From Sindora glabra (Eukaryota; Streptophyta; Magnoliopsida; Fabales; Fabaceae), in NCBI GenBank assembly GCA_020226215.1, contig CM035233.1, positions 73,971,317 through 74,035,316 of the forward strand: a DNA stretch of 64,000 nucleotides. Direction: 5' to 3'. A program made the position numbers and the translations under genes. The first letter of the stretch is position 1, and each line of letters begins with the position of its first letter. The notes under the pieces are model-generated. The model made no database searches, had not been told where the DNA came from, and saw only the letters and a list, made by a program, of their open reading frames with translations. Shown one piece after another: positions 38,015 to 50,568 of this stretch.

Positions 38015-38760
38015 GGTCTTATTTGATCACAATAGAATTTTGATCTTATTTAATAATTAGCTGATAGTTTGTAGCATTAACTAATTTAATTAATTATCAA
38101 CTGATAGTTGATTGTATTAGTTGACTTAATTAGTTAATTGCATTAATTGTTTGAATAAGAATGTTTGATAAATTAGTTATTTATGATTAGTTGTTTATAT
38201 TTAAAATGACAAATAAGGACATAATTATATTTTATAAATTATTTACGTATTCTTTTATTTTAATATTTTAAATTATTTAACACATTAATTTTTTAAATAA
38301 TATATTATTATAATTTATTATATATTATATTTTTTAAAAATTAAATTAATATAATTTTTATAGGTATTAAATTTTTAAAGAAATTAATAATTATAGTTAT
38401 TTAATTTTTATATGTTACCCACAACAATGGATCATGAAAAAGGAAAAAAAATAGAACCTATGGGAAAGCATAGGATGCAAAACACTGGAGCTCTTCTTTG
38501 TTTAAAATAAACCAGAAAACACGTAGCAGCTACAGGATGAACCAAAAAATAAAAAAATTTATTAAGGATAATTTAATTTTTTTTATAAATTCATCAGTTA
38601 ATAACTGAAACAAAACACTAAAAATTTCAACATTTTAAAAAATGGCTAATTGGAGGCAATTAATTGTTTGAATAGCTAATTACCAATGAAATGGCTGATT
38701 TTGGGAGTTAATCAGCCAAAAAAAGTTCAACCAACCAAAATCTATCCAGCAAATAAGGCC
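38015..38760. mobile_element. MITE-like element with TIR-like ends
   Basis: The left end GGTCTTATTTGATCACAATAG mirrors the right end, whose reverse complement is GGCCTTATTTGCTGGATAG. Both ends adjoin TTTT. The interior repeats ATTAGTT/AACTAAT words in both directions. No coding region is seen. The style fits PIF/Harbinger-type MITEs; the family is not certain. Confidence 0.45.
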
Positions 38761-41221
38761 TTTTAGTCAATTAATTTACATCAAGTCTAAATATCATACA
38801 GAACAATCATCTTATCTTATTTTAAATATAAGATAATATTAATATTAATAATTATTTACAAGTTAACGTGAGGTTGGCAAATAAAATTTTCAACGGGAAC
38901 TATCACCTTAAATTTATTGATATTGATAGATTATATAATTAGAAAACGTTCAATTCGTGCTAATGGTGAAGAGTCACGTGGATACTTGACATTTGAAAGA
39001 GGAGAAAGAAAAAGTTCTAAATTTATGTTTATTTTCGGATGTGTATTTTATACACTTTCTAATGAGATGATGAGGTTTATGATAAAGTTTAACAGCACAT
39101 GCAAGAAAATATAAATGATAGGAATGAGTGATTAACTTGGAATGATATTATACAAAAAGAAGTTTTAGAAAAAAAAATAAAAAGAGATATTTGTTACAAT
39201 AGTTTTAAATTTCCATAATAACTGTTTATAATAATTTTTATGATTCTCACATAACATTAAATTTTAAATTTAAAATATTATAGATTGTACTTGGAAAAGA
39301 TGAAGATAAGAATTCGGGGTGACAACATAGGTTTGACATAAAATTGGACGAGCAAATTTCTTTTATTTTTTTTGAAATAATTATAATATATTATTAATAT
39401 AATAATATATTAATATATCATTTCATCAAATTTAATTATTAATAAAATATTATAGAATATGACAAATTTAATTTTTAAAAAAATTAATATATAATTAAAT
39501 TTAATAATATATTAAGAGGATATATTAAAATATCTCCCTCCTCCCTCGCATTCATGGAAGAACTACAACGGTGGGTTTCATGTTCTTTTGATTTGTGCCA
39601 CTTGTTTTTCTTTCTTTTCATTGTTACCCTTCCGTCCAAATAAGGGAAAATGAATGAAAAAATGAAAAAGAAGAAGAAGAAGGAGACGACCTTTCTTCTT
39701 TCTTTTTCTCCTTTCTCTTTTTGATAATTTTCTACGGATCTAACCAAAGCTGGAGTTGAGAACAAGCTTTTTTAACGGCACACCTATAACATAATATTTG
39801 AAACATTTATTTTTGTTGGCTCTTATATTGCGACGATGAAGCCAACAAAAATAAATAACTGATATAGATTTTGTACTTTCTTGTTAGATTTCAAAAAAAA
39901 AAAAAATTTGAAAGCTTTTTTTTCAAGAAAATTAGGAAAAGATGATGAGTCGAATACGATTTATTTGTTTATTATTAAAATTGAATAATGTTGCCATACG
40001 TATTTAAAATTTTCACGTTTAACTTAAATTTTATTAAAATTGTAATTTTTCATATAAAATATTAATTTTTAAAAAAGAAAAACTTTTAAGTTGTGTAGAT
40101 TTTGCATAGAATAAATGCATTAAAAATTAAAAATTTCATCATTTATAGTTGTATAAATTTTTTTATAAAAATTATCCTTTTCATATACAAATTGCAACTT
40201 CCAACACAAATTTGTAGATGATATAAATCTTTTTACAAACTTGTTAGAATACTTGTAAGATTTGGCACCCATTTCAAAAACAAGTTAGAGAACGTTTCGG
40301 TTTAGTTGGAAAATATTTTTCTTTCATCACTTTTGAAGGAAATGTTATTTGATGTATTTTTTAAGAAAATATTATATACATAGGAATAAAGATTGATATA
40401 CCACTTGTATCTTTTATAATTAAAAAATAATATCAATAAATATAATAATAAAAATAATTTTTTTTAAAAAATGAAATATTATTTTTCAAATTTTTTATCT
40501 ATGATATTAAATAAATAAAATAGTTTTTATTTTTTCAATATTTTATAGTTATATTTTTTAACCTGCGGAACATGCAACAAAAACAAGACAAATCTACGAA
40601 CTCAAAATATCTGTCTAGAATAGTATTGGAAGATTCGAAGACTTGATTTCGAGTAAAATTAGTTATGGACAACTGAACTCGTAATTTTAGAATAATTGAT
40701 GATGAATGGATTAATTTCATTCAATCAACTCCTAAATATTTCTTATAAAATGAAGCCGCCTAACAAGTTACGATGCAATATTTAGGTCCCATTTATCTTT
40801 TAAACATATTTTTCATAAAAAATCTTATTTCTTTATATGTAAATACAGCAGTATTATATATATGCATTTATATATTGTGATCATACAAAATGATACTATG
40901 TTAATGAAAAAAAAAATAACTTCCTCCTTAAAAGGAAAATTTTTATCTTTTATTAAATTTTTTATATTTCACAATGAATATATGAACTATTTTATAACTA
41001 TACACCTGTGGAGCGTAAGAATATTTCATTGCATAATAAGGGTAAGTCATCAAAAAAATTACAATAACACAATGGCTGCCCCAAACCAAACCTATAAATT
41101 AAATTTCATTCAATAGTAATTTCACTTTGAATACAATCTATAACAAAAATGGTAGGAAAAAAAATCATGGGCCCTACATTGGACTAACAGCCATATGAAG
41201 CTACACAACGAAAATTACAGT
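38761..41221. other. AT-rich spacer with one perfect hairpin
   Basis: No gene is supported. A GA/CT-rich patch lies at 39530-39765. A perfect 17-bp inverted repeat (ATTTATTTTTGTTGGCT at 39805-39821 and its complement at 39840-39856, loop 18 bases) stands out. The last part is the 3' flank of the acyl-CoA-binding protein gene. Confidence 0.5.
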
Positions 41222-41249
41222 CTATGCAGTCACTGCAACCCCACCCCCC

Positions 41250-41297
41250 AAATAATAATAACAATAATAATAATAACAACAACAACAACAACAATAA
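41250..41297. repeat. (AAT/AAC)n trinucleotide repeat in the probable 3' UTR
   Basis: A run of AAT units followed by AAC units about 160 bases past the stop codon of the acyl-CoA-binding protein gene. It is not in a coding frame of that gene. Confidence 0.85.
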
Positions 41298-41452
41298 CCT
41301 GAAGGGTTTTTTCTTGACCAAACGGAAGCTCAATCTTATTTCCATCACTAGAAAAGAACTGAATTTAAACAAAGAAGATTGTATTGGAAAGAAAATTGGA
41401 CAAATGAAACCAAATGTAGCATCACTATTCGGCTAGGCCTAACGGTCAATGT

Positions 41453-44400
41453 TCACTCATCATCGAATTTCTGGCTAGGGGGTGTACCAGCAAGCCAACC
41501 CCACACACCACCTGAACCCTGTCTCTGTTTTGCATTTAAGGCAGCCTGCTCAGAGGCGGCCTTTTGTCGCTGGAGTAGTTCAAGTTCCTTCTGTAATGAT
41601 CCAACTTGTTGTAGTTTCTGTCCTAATTCAGCAACCTCCACCTGTGATCCCAGAGACTCTCATTAGTACAAAATCCAAAACTTGTCCATAAAGGTTTCAC
41701 AAACGCCTCCATTTTCAAGCAGCCTCAGATAGACAAATGAGATTGTAACAAATAGGATCCACCTAGAAGAAATTTGTACGAAATATTTTTGGATATACAT
41801 TATCCACCACTACCAAAAACCAAACCAATCCCAAAGTAACAAGTTGTCTGTGAAATTAACAAAACAAAATCAAGCATACAAAAGTGCGGAGTTTCAATAA
41901 GCTGAATTTTTTTAATTATTTCATGGCTGACTTGGTGGGCCATGTCTCTGTCTTAACTTGAGAGCTACCTAAAACCAGATTCATTACTCAAATTGAACAA
42001 ACTACAACAGTCATGACTCACGGATCAGTTCACAACAGGGCCTATTACATATATCTGGAATTATCTGACTAAGCAATTAGTTGCCCAACAGGAAACGCAA
42101 AGATTTACCATGATTTCACCTTCCAAAAGGGAACAATGCATTCCATTCTTGGAAGATCCAAAAATAAAATATTCTTGTAAGCATTAACACATACCTCAAG
42201 TTTGAAACATCTTGACTGCTCAGCTGCAAGCTGACCACGTACTGATTGGAGCTCCTACATTATCAGCACAACAAAATTGAGTACATTCTTGCACAATAAC
42301 AATATGACCCAGACATCTTTACTAATCAGCAAATCATATTTTACCAATGTTTAATAAAGAAATCTTTTGTACTCTCCATACCTCCCATCAAGCAAAAGAA
42401 ATCTTTATTCAAAGTTTCAAACTACATGTCATAAAGAAGTTTCCATTCAACCCGAGAAGCAAGAGAATTGTCACAGCACGGTAGCATTCTTTTATTAGCA
42501 TGAGTTGCAAGTACCTCAACCATGCTATCTGTTCAATATATACTCACAGCATTCTATTCCACCTCAACTGTTTTCCACAAGAAAAAACTAACTTTTCAAC
42601 AATTAAGTAGTTACCTTGTAGAGGTCAGAGTTACGAGCTTCTGCATCTGACAACTCTTGCTTTAGTTGTAGAGTTTGCAACTTCTCCTTGTTGAGTGATG
42701 ATTCCAATTCTTCTTTCTCGGCCTTCAGGGATGACAGTATTTCAACGTTGGACTTCTGTATAACACCATGAAAGTGGTAACAGGAAGGAACTAAGGTGAA
42801 TAGGAGCAGGTAACACAAACTTCAATGGAGAAATAGACTTCTTCAAACTATTTTATTTTTTTTTGGGTAGGAGTGTTTAGAACAATACATACTGTTGACT
42901 CAGGATCAACATTGTCCATGACAATTTCCCTAATTTTCCCTTCATTGCCTGCGTCAAATTCAGACTCCATATCTCGAGTAGCATTTGTAGCATCGTGCAC
43001 AACAGCAGACACACTGTCTGGTAAGGGATTTTCAGTCAGATTTGATTGCAAGGTTGATTTGTGGCTTGGTTTAAGAACATACACCTGGATGCAGCAATTT
43101 ATGCCCAAAAAGGTGACAATGATGAAATGGAACCAAAAGAGACAGCAGGAAAAAGGCAAAAATAAAAGAAATAACCTTCACCTCATTGTTATAACGTCCA
43201 TTGTATCCTCCAAAAGACACAAGTACATCTTCACCATCAAAGGATCTTACAGCCAGACTCAAGCCCTGCAATGATAAACATTATTACATTAATAATCTTT
43301 ATGCTGATGGCACTAGAAACATATATGAAAAGTCCGGCATCTGGGTAGATTCCCTCCTGAGAGCATGGAGTTAACAAGGATCAGTCCTCTGTTTAGATTT
43401 CATAGCACACGGAATCCTGCAAAATTAAAGTAGTGCAATTCCCAGAACCATTTTTACAACTGCAAACATGGCATAATTTGAACCATACTAGCCTGACCAG
43501 TTTTAAAACAAATGTGACCAATTTAACCTGGATTGTGTCATATGTGTAGTTGTAAAAATAAGCATAAATGCAAGTTATGATAGTAGTAGTTTCCACTAAA
43601 ATAACAGAGATGATAAATTGTTCCCACAGAATTGATGTACCTCACTAGCAACAGGAACACGTCCTTGAACAGAAGTTACCACCGACCAAGCCAGTGTAGA
43701 CATATTCAGGACAACAGTCTCAGAGACCCCTGAAAGAGTGGCATGGGATATAACTTCTTATTATAAAATCACAAATGTTACTAAAGAGTACTCAATACTT
43801 TTTTTAAGACATAATCAATAATTCATGGAATTGAAACTCCTTTTAAAGGAGGAAAATTTTGAATTAAAGTAGCAACATGACAAAAAAGGAAAAATGCGTA
43901 CCACTCTTATTGTCACCACCACCGACAATGAACCAGTTCTCCCCTATTGTCACACCAGCATGGCCAGCACGTGGTGTTGGTATCTCACCTTGTTGTGTGG
44001 GCTGAGACCATTCCATCTGCAGAAGCCGCATGTTTGATTAAAAGAAATATGATTTTTCACTTTACAGCTTAAAAGAAGAGGCAACGTTCTTACATCTTGC
44101 AAATCAAGAACATGTAAATCATTGTAGCATGCTGCATGCGAACCTCCACCAAAGATAAGTAAGTATCGATCTGCGTGTACAGCAACAGCGTGATCAGACC
44201 TTGGACAAGGAGGCACCCCGCTGCCAGTTAGTTGTGAGACTTGGTTAGAATCAAAACCTCTCACAACTCAGGAATAGAACATGTTCGAAAGATAGACTTC
44301 AGTATAGGGTAACAAGAATATAATCAAAATTGCTCGAACTTCAACTATGTTTTATGAAGTGTATTTTTTACAACTAAAACCATTAATAATGCCCTGGTAA

Positions 44401-47400
44401 ATTAGCCTGTAAAAAAAAGGAAAAGAATGTAAAAATAATAAGGCAAGTAAACAGAGTGTTTCATAAAAAAAGTCTTACACAGCATCAACTTCATCCCATG
44501 TCATGGTTTCTAGGTCAAGAATATGCAGATCATTCAAGAGAGTTCTCTTTGCATCTTGTCCACCAAATATTACCAAGCTCGTGCCTACGAGAGTCACTGA
44601 TTGGCCTCCACGTGAAGCCTAGTAAGCATACATGATGAAAGGGAACTTAACAGGGCGTTAATGTGTCTCTGATTATATGAATTAGAAAACTGCATGTCAC
44701 ATAAAATTCTTTGCATTTTCTAATAATGGCTATCATTGTTTTCTGAGAGATTATTCAGCTAATAAACATAAAAAGAATAGCAGATAAATACCGGTGCTTT
44801 CCCAAAAGTCTTTAGGTTTGACCAAGTTGCCATTTGCAGATCAAACACTTTGACTGTCATAAAATATTGACAAATAGATGCAGTACTTAGTTATGAACAG
44901 AGTAGAAAATGACAACAACAGAGAATTCAGAAGCGAGTCCCGAACAGAAGTCATAAATTAACATTGGAAATAGAACACACACAAACATGGGCATTGGTTG
45001 AATCAATAGACCAAGTGAAATAATTTTTATTTTACCTTTATTGCATTAAGTATTAGTCACTCAGCTTAAGTTTTTCACTTTAAATTATGTTTGGAAAAAA
45101 TATATCACTCCCAAGAGTTTTGATTACTTTCCTTCTTCAAAGTGAAGAAAGTGAAACTTCACACTGTAATGCTTTTTAGTTTCCACAAAAAATAAGAGTA
45201 AAGAATATGGATGAAGTATTGATCAAATTTTTTCCCCGAAAGTTTTTCCAATTGACATTTACAACATATTTCCCAATTCTGCATATGTTAAGTTGAGCAC
45301 AAATAAAATGCTGACCTGACAAGAGATAATAGAAACATTATTTTGTACCTTGAACACTTTCAAAAGGATCTTTTGTATGACCAGCAATTGACAAAAGCTT
45401 ATTCTCCCATGATACCTATAGTGACAACATATCAAATTATCAAATATTCCAGAATTAGCACTGGCAAGAAGCATGCATATAATTCTTTGCAGAATATTTC
45501 AAATGAATAGGAAACTATTTCCAATACAAACCAATGAATGACCAGCACAAGGGGTTAATGTTACTGGGGACAAGGAATCAGCAGACTCAGGTCCAACCTT
45601 AGCCTCAATCTTTGACCAAGTCCAACTTCTTAAATCTAAAACCTGTATTGGTTTTCATGTAATTCAAGGTAAATTTCATGTAAATTAGCCAACAGAAGGA
45701 GGACATTGAAAGAATTTAACTGAAAACCACAAGAAGATTATTACCAAAAGCACAGATAGGTGTAACATAATTATACAGGAAATGAACCTAAAAAAAATAC
45801 CATAAGAGTTTATTTCTCAGCAATGGCTCAGCAAGCAAGGAATTGTACAAAATGCATGGATCCCATCAACCTCACAAGATAGTATGCCTAGTGAAATGTA
45901 TAACTTCATATAGCAAATCTACTGAACTTCTGCTTACATGGAGATCACTGAGATAACGTCCATTGTGGTTTCCACCAAATATGTACATTTTATCTTGCAT
46001 GACTGCAGCTCCATGCTACAAATACAAACACACTTACATCAGCAAAAGAAAGAATAAATTGATAAAAATAAAGGAAAGAAAAAGATGCTTAAATGTTTAA
46101 ATTTTCTATTTTTATAATTTGCATAAATCAATACCTCATATCGAGCTTTTGGGTGTTGACCAGATACTGCAGGTGCAACCCATTGATCATAGACTCCAAC
46201 AGAACCAAAACCAACCACTAAAACATCTTTATCCTGAGTCCCAATTTGATTTACATTTTCAATGGCAATTGTCTTCGTATTTGAATAAGAGTTCCCATTC
46301 TCAACAATTGGTTCAACTTTGGAAATGTTCTGTAAAACCAGCCGGAAGAAATATAAGATAAAACCAAAAAAAAAAAAAAGGTTCATAAAAATCAAAGTAT
46401 TGGCAAAAAAAGGGAGAATCCAAAGTTGTTGTCATGGCACTTTATATTGATGTAACTGCAAGATGAATCATTTCTTATATCAAAACCTTGCTCAGAAGAT
46501 CAAATCCCAAATGTTGGTGCATGAAGCTCGAAAATTGTGATGACTTAGAAGAAAAGTATTCAACTATATATATTAAGTAAAGTTCATGGCAATTCATTGA
46601 CATCCATACTGGTCGTGATTAAAGAAAAAAATTAATTTTTACCATTTGGTCAAAACACAATAGCAAGCAATGGACTTGACATCATTTATAGCTGTACTCA
46701 CATTCATTTGCACATCTATGACAGGCTCTAGAACAGAGTTAGATGCTCTCGAATACCAGCTAGGATCTTCTTCCTGTGCAAGTAGAAAAATGAGAGCATA
46801 AGAAATCAGCTAAAGTTCTACATAAAACCAAGAAGATTCAGGGAAAAGATTTTATCTGTAGGACCTCCAAAATTTTCACAAAAAGACGCATAGCTTCTGT
46901 TGAAGACATATTGCCTAGCTGGTTCCAACTGCAGCAAAAATGACTACCTTCTATAAATGTTCAGAAAAATCAATGCAGGAATAAAACAGCACCTGCTACA
47001 AGTAAAGATGGCATCCTGATCTTTTAGATGTTCCTGAATACAAAAACCCAAAATGGTAGAAGCACACAACCTGGCCCATTTGCTATGCTCCACAATTTTC
47101 CAGTTACTCGGCTCTGGGACACTACAAGGTCCTGTTGTAGCCTGCCATAACAAATGAAACACGAAGTTACTAGTTAGCAACAAAATTGTATGTAAACCTC
47201 TAAGGGAAAGGTTGGAACATAGCATATTTATAGTTTCCCATTCAACATGAAAGTCAAAAAGGGTAAGTTGACAAACAATAAAGATCCATGGAATAAAGTT
47301 ACAAAGCTGGGGTATTATTAGGAAGTCAACCTTTTACTCCATTTTTTTGAATGTCAGTTTTCTGACATTTGCTGAGTGGCAAATCTAGCCAGCCCCAGCA

Positions 47401-48200
47401 CGCAAGACATTCATTGGATGCATTCCACCTCAAGTTAGACTTATCTATTTGTAAATAGTTCGACAATCATATAATTCACTAGTCACAAGACTCAAAACAT
47501 CAAATTGGTAGACTGCCTGATCAGTATATCAGCAAAAGATGATTTTCCATTGTTACACAAACGGCAATTGTAGACTCAAAATTTTCCAAGCCTTCCTATC
47601 AATCAAGCGTTTAGAGAGATCAATATTTTTTATATGCCAATCTAAATCTGAATTCAGATTCACCTAAATCAAACCCATAGGAGCTGCTAACAAAAGATTT
47701 ATCAGAATGTCATCACCGAACAACAAGACGAAACAAGCTAGCTGAAAATGATTTCACATATTCCAATTTCCCATATCTATATACTATAGACATAACAAAA
47801 CCCAGCCAGCCATTTAAAAATGGCTGATAGGCAATGCACCCATAACAATAGCACCTCCTCACGAACTAAGCTTAGAATTGCACAAACAGAAACCATGATC
47901 ATGAAGCTCGGTCACAAAGGCAAATTGGAAAGCAACGAATCCGCAACCAATAAATCAGATCTACAATAAAGAGCATGCGATATAGAAATGACCAATATGG
48001 AGAACATAGAAGATAGAGCGGAGAAATAGATTCGACGATACCTGCTGATAGAGGCTATATAGAAGGAGAGCAACGGACTTAGGGAACTTGGATGTGACCG
48101 CTTTGGTTGGAGAGGTGGATCCATCAAAGCCAACATAAGAGGCCGCGGCGTAGAAGCGCTCTGGGTATTGCAGACCAGAGCTTGCTCTCGCCATCGCCAT
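41453..48200 (-). CDS. ACBP4: Acyl-CoA-binding protein with kelch repeats, ACBP4/5 class (18 exons, 671 aa)
   Basis: Exons on the minus strand: 48200-48042, 47141-47071, 46928-46865, 46773-46702, 46329-46135, 46015-45938, 45642-45532, 45415-45349, 44853-44792, 44618-44479, 44220-44094, 44016-43902, 43729-43641, 43265-43182, 43084-42893, 42755-42615, 42254-42195, 41641-41453. All junctions are GT-AG and the total is 2016 bp, an open frame of 671 codons plus stop. It is close to the length I recall for Arabidopsis ACBP4 (about 668 aa). The N-terminal acyl-CoA-binding domain (about residues 12-105) has YPERFYAAASYVG, LLLYSLYQQATTGPC and MRLFVKILEEEDPSWY. Kelch repeats follow (about 180-480), with YIFGGNHNGRYLSDLH, LVIFGGQDAKRTLLNDLHIL, YLLIFGGGSHAACYNDLHVL and SFGGYNGRYNNEV. 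A coiled coil (about 560-640) rich in E, L, Q and K ends in GGVWGWLAG. The protein is expected to be a cytosolic carrier of oleoyl-CoA and related lipids, with kelch and coiled-coil parts binding partners such as ERF factors. No damage is seen. Confidence 0.95.
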
Positions 48201-48508
48201 GTTTGCCTCTAGCTTCTTTTCAGATCGACGGATTCAAAGTGCGAATTCAGTAGCTATGCCAACATGGAAGAGGACTAAATTGTGGATTTAGAGGAATGAG
48301 ATTTGTATAAAACACGCAAATGATTAAATTTGAGCACAACTGAAGGTCATTGATGGGTAATCTTATTCTATATTAGTTGCTAGCCTCCTTTGCCTGCCTT
48401 TGCACTGTGTCAGATCCGCTGTATTGGAAAAATATTTTTCCATAATTCCCCTACAATTTTCGTAATTATTTGTATAAAATAACAAAGAAATTATCTTATA
48501 ATTTATTA
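48201..48508. other. 5' flank of the acyl-CoA-binding protein gene
   Basis: This is the promoter and 5' untranslated region of the minus-strand gene, about 300 bases before a transposon boundary. No clear TATA box was fixed. The regulatory space left between the start codon and the transposon is short. Confidence 0.5.
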
Positions 48509-50560
48509 GGAGTAAATTATACTAAACCCTTTTCTATTTTTTTTTATATGTGATTCACCCCTATAGTATTAAAACATGCATCTTACCTTCTTATATTTAT
48601 TTAATGGTGTGCATAATCCTCCGTCATTAACTCTTCAGGAAATATCTAAGCAAAATTAATTTATTTATTAATTTTTTGGAAATAAATATTTTGAATAATA
48701 ATTACATAAATTTTAGATTTTGTAAATAATTATATTAGGTTATGTAGAAAATTCAAATTAATGGCATATGAAAAGAATTTTTAGATTAGTTTTTTTTTTT
48801 TTTGCAATACAAATTTTGCATATTGATTACATAAATTGCAAATTTTGCTATACAAATTTCTCAAATTGATAACATATACAAAAAATCTCCAAATTGGTTT
48901 TCTTAAAAAACAAATTTGCATATTGAGAACATTAAATGCAAATATTGCAAATAATATAATATTGGATTATACAAAATTTTCAAATTAACAGTATTTATAA
49001 ATTGATTGCCTATTGAAATCTTCTTTCCTTATTATCTTGTATTTTTGTTTAATATATTTTACTACTATATATGTTGCTCGTGTTATCACTAAAGCATCTA
49101 AACATGGTTCTCAATTAAATAATAAGTGAAGGCTCGTGATATTTTTAGAAAATTTAATTGCAAGATAATAATTCTATTTGAAAGGTATTTTTTGTCTCTA
49201 AGGGTTTGGAGTTTGTAGGCAACATATAATCTCTAAGTTAAACTTTATCCCAAACATATGTGGACCCTAGAAAATTTAATAAGTTTTTCAATTAAAAGAT
49301 GCAAAAAATTGAAAGTTATCATATTCCCTTCTTTGGTGAAAAGCCTTCCACAATTAAAGGTGTTAATTATAACTAATGATGAAACACCAAAACAAATAGA
49401 TGAAGAGAATAAAAAAATTAAAATATTACAAATCTTAGTTTGAAAGAAATATGCTACTAGAGCTAAAATGGATATTAGTAAAAAATTACAGTAAGTTGAA
49501 ACATCTCTTTTGTATAAAAACACTTGATAAGCTTCCAAAACTAGAGGAATTGGATGCTACAAAAGCCTTTAATCTAAAGTAAGTGTTTGGCAGTAGGCTA
49601 TATATGAACCTCTTTTGTTTATTGAATTATTATTCTAAATAAGCTTGTGATATATTGCAGAAAGTAAGTGACTTTACATTAAATATATGCTAGAGAAATT
49701 CATCTTGATGTGAAAAAAATGTAAACATAATAATAACAGCAAGTAGTGGTTCAATAGTTTTGTTGATTGAGTAATTACATGTACAAATGAAATAATTCTA
49801 ATAGTTCTATTGATATATTGTAGAAAGTAAGTGACAAAATGCAATGGTTCTATGGTTCCCATAATGAATAATAATAAATTGTGATGAAAAGGAGTGAAAC
49901 TCAAATACATTGCAAAGTTTAGCTTTGAAGATATTGGAATTTTTATTTAATATTATCAATATTAGGGTCTTTAATTTTATTGTATGTAGTATACCTGAAG
50001 GACAATGTAATTTTAGTTTTCTGATTTTTGGTTTTATCTTATACATTATGTTTAAAGAATAATTAATTCATTTTTATAACTAATTGTTGATTAAATAAAT
50101 TATAAGCAATTTAATGTCTTTCATATTAGCATATAATAGAATTAACAAATATTATTCATTTAATTAAGTGATTTATTTAATCAAATATGTTTAATTAATT
50201 ATTTTATTTAATCAAGTTTTTTTTCATGAACTTTTTCTAATTGTATAGAAATTGTTATCAAATCAAAATTTATGAATAATGACTCACTCATTTGTTATCT
50301 AATCAGATTTGTTAGATAATAATTCAATAAATTCCTTTGTATGATTGGACGTGATCTTATTTATTAAAAAAATTAGCATCGATTATTTTTTTAAGTATTA
50401 GAGAGAAACTAATTTTGTTTAATTACCTAAAAGAAAGTTAATGGAAGAGGGTTATGCATACCATTAACTAAGTATAAGAAGGCAAGTTGCATATTTTCAT
50501 ATTATAGGGGGTGAATCACATATTAGAGAAAGTAGATGAGGGGTTTTGTATAATTTATCC
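48509..50560 (+). mobile_element. Long-TIR DNA transposon carrying a resistance-gene LRR fragment
   Basis: The left arm (48509 to about 48657) and the reverse complement of the right arm (about 50411-50560) match over about 150 bp. The left reads GGAGTAAATTATACTAAACC and the right GGATAAATTATACAAAACCC; both continue TATGTGATTCACCCC...ATGCA...CTTACCTTCTTATA-like text. Flanking ATTTATTA at 48501-48508 and 50561-50568 is a perfect 8-bp target duplication. No transposase is visible. The interior holds a leucine-rich-repeat fragment on the plus strand. Long arms are usual in MULEs, while 8 bp is more typical of hAT, so the superfamily is open. Confidence 0.75.
49240..49590 (+). pseudogene. Captured LRR fragment of NBS-LRR type
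   Basis: The plus strand reads ENLISFSIKRCKKLKVIIFP, then SLVKSLPQLKVLIITNDETP and KQIDEENKKIKIL. After a stop and frame change near 49441 comes YSKLKHLFCIKTLDKLPKLE and ELDATKAFNLK. The alternation LxxLxIxxCxKLKxIF...SLPQLxxLxIxxCxELKQIxEE is the pattern of C-terminal LRRs in CC-NBS-LRR resistance proteins. No NB-ARC motif is seen, so only the LRR part was taken up. It is non-functional as it stands. Confidence 0.65.
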
Positions 50561-50568
50561 ATTTATTA

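Noticed and set aside
39484..39765. Minus-strand 93-codon frame
   Set aside because: Low-complexity K/E/F-rich text from a GA/CT-rich patch, with no domain and no splice partners.
41224..41436. Poly-asparagine frame
   Set aside because: Produced by the (AAT/AAC)n repeat in the 3' untranslated region; no protein support.
42873..43274. Plus-strand 133-codon frame
   Set aside because: It is antisense across exons 14-15 of the ACBP4-like gene.
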